A stretch of 64,000 bases of DNA from Lepturacanthus savala (Eukaryota; Chordata; Actinopteri; Scombriformes; Trichiuridae): assembly GCA_030544235.1 (NCBI GenBank), contig CM060466.1, positions 19,693,575-19,757,574 on the forward strand, read 5' to 3'. Below, in pieces: positions 36,941 through 48,290 of this stretch. Each line of letters starts with the position of its first letter. The stretch's first letter is position 1. The notes under the pieces were generated by a model. It worked only from the letters and a program-made list of their open reading frames with translations, searched no databases and was not told the origin of the DNA. Position numbers and translations under genes: made by a program.

Positions 36941-38696
36941 CCTGATTGGCTCGTTCTGGGCCCCAGGGCGGAGCGTTCCGGAACCCAGGCAGCAGAGCAG
37001 GTGGAGAGCCAGGACCGGAGAGGTCAGAGGTCGCTGCAAGGTCAAACCGGGGTCAGACCGGGTCGGTACCGGCCCCCATCGGAGCTGACTCGGCCAGCCT
37101 CGACTCGTGCTCAGGCCACACCTTCAGTCTTCAGATTTTCTGGAACCAAGGCGTCGTCCTGCCGTGAAATGCTAACGATGCATTTATGTGTATTTAAATA
37201 TATTTATTTGTGGCTCCAGGTTCAGTCTGTGGCTGATGACCTTTGATTTTTGCTGTTGTTTTTTTCCACAAGTAAAAGTTGAAAGAAAACAAAAACCTAA
37301 AAGAAAACTATTACTCCATTTTAGTATAAGGTAGCAGTTTGTGAGCCTGCATGGCGTCTTGCTATGAGCAGACGAGCCGATGGCACATCCCAGTCAGAGT
37401 TCATGATTGGCTGCTGTGATAATCCGTTCCCCAAGTTTGCTGATAGTGTAATCCAACATGGAGTATTGTTTGCATGTTTCCCAGTCGTAAACCATGAATG
37501 CAGTTTCCCAACAGTTAAGAATCCAGGATCCAAAAGGTCTGTAGGAGAATCTGCTGCAGGTCTCTTCTGTCTCAGGTCAGTTTGCAGCTGATTGGTCAGT
37601 TAGATCCAAAGTCTGCATCAGAAAAAACGTTGCGTATGACAGGGATCATCCAGATGTCAACACTCGCAGGTTTGACCTGTCGCGATCTGCGCTCAAACTC
37701 GTCTCAGTGGTTCCTCTTCAGTCGAGACTCCTTGTGAGAAAGCAGAAATTAAAGAGTTAGCACAGCCAGAATTTCCCAGCTAATTTGGTCTTTGAGTCAT
37801 CTTTCCTCCCTCGCTTTGGAACTCACTGTCCTGCTTTCATGCAATGAATGAATTTCATGCATCAACATATGTGAGAAAATGATTTCTATATGTATACATT
37901 ACTCTTTAAATAATGCAAATCTGTTGGAGACTTATTTAGAGTTACAAAAAAATCCAATTAAAAAACACTAAAAAATAATCACATATTCCAAGACTCAAAT
38001 CCAGTAAGTATCTAGTAAAATAAAGAGAAACAGGAGCTGCACCTATATGGCTAATTCTGAGCAGACACTGCAACGCCAAAGCTCCCTGATGTTATATAAT
38101 TACTCAGAGCTGTCCGAGCTGACCTAATTCCATTGGATAGGACAGATTCAGCATATCAGAGTGTTTCTTGATCGAGCTGGTGCACAAACACATGGTGGTG
38201 GAGACTTTAACCAGGGTCACCAAGAACACACCCACTCAATGAAAGCAAACAGCAGAGTCTGCACACATTCACAGAGTGAAAAAAAAGAAAAAAAAGGTGT
38301 CTGTGTGGAGAAATCAACCAATACATAGTGACACAGTGACATATATATGCACAGACATTGAGAATTTCAAGCATATAGACACACACACACACACCATGGC
38401 TGCCACCAGTACCACCTCCACTACAGATAAAGCAGCTTATAAAACCAAGCAGCAATGCATCAATATGCAGCTCAACCAGCAGCCTGCTGTTCTGTTACAA
38501 AACACCCAAATATATGAAGAAAAAAATGACACTGTGAAACCGTGCATTGATGGGGACTGCCCTGCCATCCTGCCTGTCTACACACACACACACACACACT
38601 GCGAGGAATATGTGTCAGACAGACACACATGTACACACACACACACACACTGGCACAGTCACAGGCTGCAGCATGTAGGAATAAAAACACACTCAC

Positions 38697-38830
38697 CTTG
38701 ATCGCCTCAAGATCAATGGCAAGATGGGCTGGGCCTCGTCTTCTTGCTTCCACTTGTCTCCTTCCCCTTTTCCTCCTCTTCCCTGCTGCCTCCGTCTCTC
38801 TGCAGACCAGCACTGTGTCACCACGGAGAG
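38697..38830 (-). other. Possible upstream (5' UTR or alternative) exon of PDE4A
   Basis: On the minus strand a strong donor (GATCAAG followed by GTGAGTG) ends a moderately GC-rich block about 1.8 kb upstream of the MKKSRSV exon. The same block is open in one frame, but nothing in it looks conserved, so a non-coding leader exon is the more likely reading. The 5' limit is approximate. PDE4 genes are known for multiple promoters and first exons. Confidence 0.3.
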
Positions 38831-40279
38831 AGAGAGAGAGAAAGAGAGAGAGGAGGAAAAAAACACACAAAAAAACAAAAAGCAAAAAAAACACTTGGCG
38901 TCTTCATGAATATCCGTGGCTCCACCAGCTTCCCTCCCTCCCTGTCTCTCCTCTCCCTCTTTCCCTGCCACAGTGGTCTCCCCCAGCCGCCCCCCCCACC
39001 TCCTCCTCCTCCTCCTCCTCCATGGAGAAGCCCATCTCCCCTCCCTTTCCCTCAGACGCACAGTGTGTCCATTAATCTCATACAACAGCCTCCCGCTCCT
39101 CCTCTCTCCATCGCTACCTCTGCCTTTTTTTTGTGGCAATCCCTTTTTTTCCTCTCTCTCTCTCTCTCTCTTTCTCTCTTTTATTAGCAGCCAAACGCTG
39201 ATTCTCTGCTTCTACAGTCTGGCATCATCATCATCATCTCTCACCATCATTCACACAGCTGATTTTTTTTTTGTATCACACTACTGATTCTAAATAATCA
39301 CAATGCTGATTCCTCTAGCTGTTCCTGTTGACTGTGTCCTTTTACAGCCATTCAAGGACAAACAGAGCAATTACCCATCAGGAACTACATGTTTTTTTTT
39401 TGTTTTTTTTATTTTTATTTTGGACCTGCCCAAAGCTGAAAAGCACACAAGCTCTAATTTCTATGCTTAACCTACATGTAGTGAATTCAGTCCATTCATA
39501 AAAAACAAGACAATAATGCTGCATATACAAATTATCCAGTCAGTCACTTATTTTCTCAACTAAACAACCAATCGTGTGATCTATAAAATATCAGAAAAAT
39601 TGTGAAAAACACCAGAAATAATCAAAGACCAGAACTAAAAATATTTGATAAGGTGGTAAATCCTTACATGTGTGACTGAAAGCAGAGAATATTTTACACA
39701 TTTGCTTTTAAAAACGACTCAAAAGTCAGGATATATGTTTAGTCATTGATTACTTGGTTAAAATAAAGATTCTTTCGACCACATTAGACACATTCAGTGT
39801 TAGTATAAAATATCAGAACAGCCTCTGGTGATGTGTTGCTTTTTCATAATTAACATTCACATTATAAACAATCTGACTGGATAGTTGCAATAACAGCAGA
39901 CTAACACACACCAGGCAGTTTCATATGAAGCAGTGATTCTGTTCTATTGCTCTCCCATCGCCTTTTACAGGCATTATCTGGATTTGATTTATGTCCTGGG
40001 CCTGCCCTGATTGTTTTCTATTTACAAAGTGATTGCACAAAGAAGCTTTGCCTCAAAAAAAAAAAAAAAATCCTGCAAAGACCACTAAATCAAACTCACC
40101 AATTAATTATGAAGGAGAGAAAGGGAGACCGAGAGAGCAACCCAGCAATTAATTATGCAAGTAAGTGAGAGAGGGAGAGAGACACGTATAGCAGAAAATG
40201 AATCAGGATTCATTGCAATAAGTGAAAAAAAAGTTAATAAATAAAGCACAAACAGCTTCTGAACAAAATACAAGCCTGG

Positions 40280-40285
40280 TTTATT
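40280..40285 (-). terminator. Candidate CDC37 polyadenylation signal (AATAAA on minus strand)
   Basis: AATAAA on the transcribed strand about 590 bp after the CDC37 stop codon; a plausible 3' UTR length. Cleavage site not determined. Confidence 0.4.
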
Positions 40286-40876
40286 GTACAATATCCACAA
40301 CACAAGTTTAAAACCATTACATACATCAAATTTAAGGCTAAACAGAAAATAAAAGCAGAAATTAGGATAGTATAAAACTACAATCCTACCTGGAATTACA
40401 CTGTCAAACAGACTCTTATCACACCACAGTTATGCAAAGTTAAGTCTATAATATTTTACATGACTTTCTAGTTGAATCAACTAATCCTTTGATCGTCTCA
40501 ACAAAAAATTAACTCAGTTAACAAAGTTCCTATTCACAGCAGGATTCTCGTTTACAGTGTTTGTCATTAATCCACCACAGAGCAGCCACAACTGGAATTT
40601 GTCCAATTTGTGCTGGACACATACATTAATTTGACTGTAAAAGCTAAAATTGTGAGGTATGTTCCAGTTAACTAAAGTCCAGATGATAGTGGCTGTTGAT
40701 CATAGATTACTCAGTTGGTGGTCTTTAAATTCATCCTGTGTTCACCACACAGGCTTCTTGGTGGTTTCTGCCTCATCTCTGCTCCACTCAACTAATACAC
40801 ACAACCAGACAGGAGGTGGTGCTGTTGACCAACGTCTGACAATGGACAGATACTCATTCAGGTTCTTCCTTGTGGT

Positions 40877-42832
40877 TTAATCTTCTTCATCATCACCCTC
40901 TGCATCGTTTTCCTCTTCTTCGTCACCTTCTCCTGAGTCAGGGACCCAAAGACCAGAGTCAATGCACCTCTTCAGATGGCACTTTGCCTCCTTTAGAAAG
41001 AGAAATGTCGGAGGAACAGAATGAAATAATGAAAACACAGATATATTTTGTGCAAATACGATACACTTTCTGGCTTTTATTGGGTTACTTTTTCAAATGA
41101 ATGAAAAAACTAAAAATACTAAAAATGAAAATACACATACACACACACACACTGACCTCAGGGTCTAATTGGTTGATAACGTAGTGCAGCATCTGAATGT
41201 TCTTCTCATCAAAGCATTTCTGCATTTCCTGTGAAATAAACACTGTATTAAACTCTATTAAAGCACTAACATGATAATACCAGGTTTAGCTGAGCGCTAA
41301 CTACTGCTGTCTCAGCACTGAACGTGTGTCAAGAAGGGGAAAAAAATGCATCGTCATGTTTAAAATGTCAGCATGTGATCGCTTCAACTTGCACCCAGAC
41401 ACCAGGGTCAAAAATGTCAAATCCATTTTCAGTACTGGATTTTTAAATATATTATAATATAATATATTTAATATAATATTATTATATTTGGTCTTAATTT
41501 TACTACATTGCCATCATTCATGTCCCTGAGTAAAACGTTTATCCAGGATAATATGGAAGCATATGGAAAGTAGGTGATGCTATTTAGGCAAAGCAAGGCA
41601 AGTTTAGTGCACATAGCACGTTTATCAACAAGGTAATTCAAAGTGCTTTACATAAAACATTAAAAGCATCAAGATATCATTTAAAACAGTTGATTAAAAG
41701 GGGAAAATTAAAATTAGAAACAAAAACAAGAACAAGAGCTCATGGCTGACTCGTGGAATCCGTTCTGCTGATCTGAGCTTTCACTTCTCACTTATCCAAG
41801 TGGCATAATAGCATTATAACACTAGCATTATAGCACTTATTGGCATTATAGCAACATACTGCACAAACAGCATCTCCAAAATATACAAACGGTTTTGATA
41901 TCAGTTGCATATTTTATAAAAGATGATGTTAGGACATATTAACAGGATCTGAATGTTACGTGGAGAGAAATAACAATTTTCTGAAAACTTTAAAAAGAAG
42001 AATAAAGCAGATGTATTCTTCTATTAAAATTAAAAAATTAAAAAACACATGCTATCAACAAGTTTTATATTCTAGGTAGATAAAATATTCAAAATTTATC
42101 ATTCTTTTTTGGTTACCAGTTACACCATTTGACCTTCATGTCAAAAAATAGCACAAAATCAAAATCAAAAATTTTGAGACCTGATGAATGCTTCTTAAAA
42201 CGGTATTTTGATATATATATATTTTTTAACATTATTTGTCACTGACCAATAAACAACATACCTTTCACCATGTGATCAATTAAACATTAACATTAAACAT
42301 TAATGTGCATCATTTGTGGTTCTCCTCCCTGTTAAACCTCACCAGCCTGCAGGTGGCTGGTGTTTCCTTGTATGTGTTGATCTTCAGTATCAACTTCTCT
42401 GCCTCGTAGATTCAGCCAGTAACAGCAAAACAAGCCGTTCTGATGCGCTGCTCCCACCAGCAGCTGTGTCTCCCACAGCTGTGTAGGATGAAGTGAAGCT
42501 CAACACACAGTTTTTTAGTTGCAGTGTAAGGCTATGTTATATTTTACTGATGTAATCCATCAACAGCATCCTAGTTCTGATAATTGTACTGTACTGTAAA
42601 CTATTACACTGGATGATTTCATAAAATAAAAAAAATTGCATTGATTTGTAAATAGTATTTCTATTACAACAATGTGACTTGCCTTGATGAACCCCATTAT
42701 TGGAAGAGGGCATTGGAAAGGAAGCTTACTATAATATGTGTGTATTATTTATAAAGACTGCTGTTTATTTTTGCTACTCTGTGCTCTATTTTAAATCCCA
42801 GAATACTACCTGTGTGTGTGTGTGTGGTGTGT

Positions 42833-42884
<52 letters not shown>

Positions 42885-45800
42885 TTACCTCCGGCAGTGA
42901 CCCGTACACCTCTACAGGGTCTAAACCACCTGGGCCCAGTCTCTTCTGCTTCTCCTCCTCCTCCAGCTCCTTCATAGCCATCTCCATTCTGGCCTGTGCA
43001 CATGTGTGGACTCGCTCCTTCAGCAGCTCCAGCTCACGGTCAAACTCGTCTAAGTACGGCTTGTCTGCCGTCTGACATGGACACGGAGGAAAAGAACACA
43101 AATAACATCCCCAATGTTGTGACCACAGAGGTCATATATATACACTACACATTTTAGAACACACATTTTTACATTTTTATTGAAATTTAAGCAGTTTAAT
43201 TCCAATGAATACCTCATATATTTATTAGACCCCTGTATATATTTTGCTGTATATATGACAGGAGAGAGTGTATTAATACTGTCCCATGTTTAAAAAACAC
43301 TCAATCCACAGAGAAACATACACAGCCTGTATTCAGAAACTGGGCCTTAAAACAAGCAGTCATGACTTAGGTGAAGTTGTGATGTCACTAATATACAGTC
43401 ACCACCAACACTCCCCACAGCCATTTAAAGAGGAGGAGGAGAGGCTTAGAAAGAAGCTTGAGAAAAGAAGTGTAAAACTATACTGAGATGATCTCTGGTA
43501 CTTAAAATCTTGTTAGGGATGTCACAATTCCAAATAAAAAACAGGAAAGTGTATAATATGGGACATTGAAATGGTACAAAAACAATCAGTTAACTATCCA
43601 ACTCAAAAAAGACAGATCAATTTTCAGGAATCAATTAATAGTTAACAACTTAAACTTACAGCTTTTCTGCAGTAATGGACTTAAATCAAGGGCGACACGG
43701 TGGCGCAGGGGTTAGCGCTGTTGCCTCACAGCAAGAAGGTCGCAGGTTCAAGACCTCCTTGGTCCTGGGTCTGGGACCTTTCTGTGTGGAGTTTGCATGT
43801 TCTCCCCGTGTCTGCGTGGGTTTTCACCAGGTACTCCGCCTTCCTCCCACAGTCCAAAAACATGCTCAGGTTAATTGGCAACTCTAAATTGCCCATAGGT
43901 GTGAGTGTGTGAGTGAATGGTGTGTGTGCCCCACGATTGGCTGGCGACCATCTGGGGTGTATCCCTGCCTCTCGCTGTAACGCGACTGGGATTGGCTCCA
44001 GCAGACCCCTGCGATCCTAATGAGGAATAAGCAGGTATAGAAAATGACTGACTGACTGGACTTAAATCAAATGTGGAAAGTTGATCCAAACATTTCCTAC
44101 AAGTGCCGCAAGTTTTGCTGGTTAATTAACCCCCGTCTGTATATCAGCATGGATGAAGCCTGATGTCTGGGTCTTTTCTAGGACTAGAGCTCTAGAGCTA
44201 AGCAGAACCCCATGATCTAGACCTAGTTAGTCAGGAGTTCATCCTACAGCAACATAATCCACATCCTACCTCTGGGCTGTCACATCATCATCTGTCACAT
44301 GACAGTTTAAACTATGACAATTTTAATAAAAACTGAAAAATCAAGGTGTTCTAAAAGTTTTGACTGATGCTTTATATATATATTTATGGACTATGTGACA
44401 TTATGCTTTGTGTAACAAAGTCCGCTCAGCTCTGCTCGGCTAAGGCTGGACCTTGTGACCCCCTCCTCCCTCCCAGGAAAACCCCTTTTTTACACCTTCA
44501 ACTATGATGTCACCAGAGATATAAAAGCAGATCACCAGCTATAGTTCCCCCTGTCTCACTCTATTTTTGGAAGGCTCCCTCCGTGGCTCATCAGCAGCGC
44601 ACAGCTCTGTTCCCTGCACAGCAGATGAAGCTGCAGGTCAGAAGCCTTCAGCAGATTCTCTGCTCAAGGACCTGTTAGTGACTCTGGACGTCTGGTGAAC
44701 AACTCTGATTCCAAGCAACTCAGACCGGGTTCTTCCAACCAGCAACATGGAGCAACACAGCCTGAACAAGAATCTGCTCCACCACGCCACAGATGAAACA
44801 ACCTCCTTCAACCACTAAAGGAAGCAGAACCAAACAGCAACTCTCCTCCTTCCTTCCATGGACTGGTAGCACGACTTCAGCAGAACACAACATTAACAAT
44901 CACGGTTAAGCAAGACTGTTGACCTCTGTTAATGTTTAGATTTTAGGCTACAGTTCACTGTGTTTATGTCCGTGAGGAGGTTTAGTCTGATGTTAGTGTC
45001 CAACCTGCATGATACTAACCTGTCTTTAACAGGACACCTTGAAACACACACAGTGACTTTAAACACACACACACACACATATATATATAACCATTTAGTT
45101 TAGATTGTTTAAATTGTGTTTTACTTTTGTGTTTTTATAAACACAATACAATAATACAATTGTACAATAATGAATTATGCTAACCTCTTCATTAGAACTC
45201 TGAATCCTTCAACCCTTACTAGCTATTAATAAGATGATCCTAGTTTATATTATTAAGTTAATTGTTAATCAGACCTCCATATCGATAGATTAGTATAAAT
45301 CATCAGGCTGAACCAGAGAATTGGCTCTTTTCCTCTCATCTGAGAAGTGGTGCCCCGACTCTAGAACTTAATAATTAAGCTCTAATTATCATAAATAAAT
45401 ATTTTTTTCAAATAATTATTGATTCTTTTTGATAGCCAATGTCATCTGAATAATTAGCGCAAGACACTACATTTTAATCAGTGCCACAAGCGAGGATGGC
45501 ACAACACAAATCAACCACTCAGACAAAGACGTGAGAGAACACATTGAACTATTGACCTTGATCTTGGAGAAGAACTGTCTGAAGCAGCCTCGTGGGTCGA
45601 CCTTCAGCGTCAGAGCCAGCTCTAGGATGAAGTGCATGACGATGGCCTGGTGGGCCACCTGCTCCATCAGGGCGTGTTTCTGCAACAGGGACATGCAGGT
45701 TTTATGAGGCTTTAACCGAGGCTTGAATTCCTTTTTTTAAACCAAAATATGTACAGGACTTTTATTTATGGGGAGTAGAGAGGAATGTGTGTAAAACCCA

Positions 45801-48259
45801 CTGCACTCACCTCATCTATCACCAAGTCTATACATATAACAACAAGACAATTGGCCGTCTCGTCACACACCAGGTGTGGGTTGTCCGACAGATATTTCTG
45901 ACTGTCGTCCCAGTGCCGCAGCATACCTGGGAAACACAGGCACAAACAGATTAATGAGTTAAAGTGGAACTCTAAAGGGTTGTGTTTTCAAGAAGGGAAG
46001 TCAAATATGGTGTGTGACAAAATTCACAAGAACTCTGACCGATTGCCTTGTTCCTCTTTCAAAATAGCATTTTGGTGGTTTGAGAATTTATGCGTCATAG
46101 TGGAAACATATTTTTCAAGAGGAACTCGACAGATACCGGTCCCTTGACCTTTCACCAGGAGTATTTCCTTGCCTTCAAAAAACAGAAACAAGAAGCTTTA
46201 TTATGTCTTACTATTGAAGCTTAATCAGTGTGTGTACTTTACAGCTATCAGTCATGGACCATACTGTTTTTTTAATAAATACAGACTAGTGCGGACTAGT
46301 CAGACCAAAACCTAAGAACTGGGGAAGCCTAAGAGGCTAAATGTCTTCTAGACAAATACAAATCCAGTTGCCTAGTGATTCATTTTAAGAGAGAGAGAAA
46401 GAAACATCCTTGTGTGTTCACTATTCACCACAGTGTGGATAATTTGTAGTGAACCTAATGTAAAACATAGTGTAGAATATTCACACTAGAGGTAACTATC
46501 ATCCTACATTAAGATAAAAATTAATATGAATATTTGGAATGATCTGAAAAAAATATTTTATTTTACCATCTTACCCAATCAGCAGAATTCTCCATATCAT
46601 GAGTCAGCATTATTTAACCCACTTAAACCCAGATTTTTTTCAAGGATTTCATGCATGTAAATATGTAAATATATCAGTTAAGTCACTAACAATCATCTTA
46701 TGCATCTATTTTTTTCCATTTTGCACTCTTCTCTTTGCAGAGAATAGCATTTTATTGGCTGTTATAGTTGCCGTTTGCACAAAATAAATAAATATTAAAA
46801 TAAACAAAAATGTATTTATCCCATGTACAAAGTTCCTTTTGGGGGGGGGATTATTCTAGAGACTTGAATAATTTAATACATGTCAGGGTTGAAAATCACA
46901 ATAATCTAAATGAAATTTCCACTTTCTGGGAGGATTTGTCTTCTCCATGTTCTCAGGAGGAAGGAACAGGAAGTTGATGACGTTATATGAGAGGAAGCAC
47001 TTAATTTCTTTAGCTTAAATTTAAATTGTCTATTATCATGTCAGTAAATGAATGAAATATTTTACACACAGGCCATGAGATGTTTGATGTCTTTGAACAT
47101 CAACTAGTGATTAAAATACTAGGGTTTAATTAACACTTAACTCCACATTGAGAGTTATAAATAATAATAAATAATAAAATAATAAATAATGTACAAATAG
47201 CCACTAAAACATCATTGTACACAGTTTTTAATGGATCCACCCCAAAGTTTCATGGGTTTTTCATTGACCAGTTCTACATTCTGCCGCCAAGTTTTAGGAT
47301 TAGTTAATATTTGCTTACATATTCCTGTTCAGAAAAACACAGACAATTGAATCTGAAAACAATTGGAAAACAATTAGCAAAGGGAGGAAATCAGGACTAA
47401 AGCATACCAAAGTGTTTGATGTCCTTTGCATACTTTTCCACAAAGGTTTTGTGCTTCTCCACCTTTTCCTCGTCCGTTTCCTCCTTTGTTGCAGGCTTAA
47501 TGTTGAGGATACTCTGATAAACAAGATAAATAAACACATCAGTTAGGATGCGGACATCTCTTAAATAACAATAAATCTCGCCGATCGTGACATATCTTAC
47601 CTTGCTGAAACCCTCTTTGCTGATTGTGTCGACATTCCAGGGCAGCTTCTTTTCTTCCTGCCGGTGTTCCTCTATCATTTTCTCAAAGGTCTTTTGATCC
47701 TTCTTCAGTTTCCTCACCTCGTCGAGAGCTTTCCTCAGCTCAGCTTCTCTCTCCTCATCCTCCTCTCCCGCCTTCCTTCCTTCTTCCAGTTCTCTCAGTC
47801 GGCCCTGAGCTTCCTCCAAGAGCCTCTTGCCTTCGGTAAAATTATCCATCAGATCTTCGCCCCTCTGCTGAAACTCGGCCATTTTCTCCAGCCGGGTCTG
47901 TTACGACAGGCCGGAGTGAGGAAAAGTAAAGACGTGCACGAAAAAGAAAGATTAGACAGGGCTGAAGTGAAAGAATGGGATGAACAACCAGTGAAACACA
48001 GAGGAGAGGATGGGGATAAATGGCAGCAGGTGAATATGTGACTATTCCTTTTTTCCAGTCATATTAAATTATATTAGATTACATGAATGGAAACTACTAC
48101 ACAATAAGTTATGAAATACTTTAAGGCCATGAATCAGAATGATCTGTTCAGCTTCCTGTTAACAACAGAACATACTGACACATTCACAAAACTTTTCACT
48201 TATTCTTATTAGGATTTCACAACAAGTCTGTTAGTTTTGATTCTCTACAAATATTAAAG

Positions 48260-48290
<31 letters not shown>

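Larger units (their letters stand above)
36941..40876. other. PDE4A upstream / CDC37 downstream region
   Basis: Contains the possible PDE4A leader exon, GA- and CT-rich simple sequence (about 38823-38852 and 39150-39181), short CA runs near 38380, 38581 and 38632, and the CDC37 3' UTR at the right. The Pro/Ser-rich reading frames near 38.7-39.2 kb follow simple-sequence composition and are not supported as genes. Confidence 0.5.

Noticed and set aside
38472..39287. Pro-, Ser- and Arg-rich frames upstream of PDE4A as a separate protein
   Set aside because: Composition follows CT/GA simple sequence; only the donor at 38697 is credible, so it is reported as a possible leader exon.
43690..43760. 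tRNA gene, because of A- and B-box-like sequence
   Set aside because: No cloverleaf or anticodon arm could be drawn; it is the head of a SINE with a target duplication.
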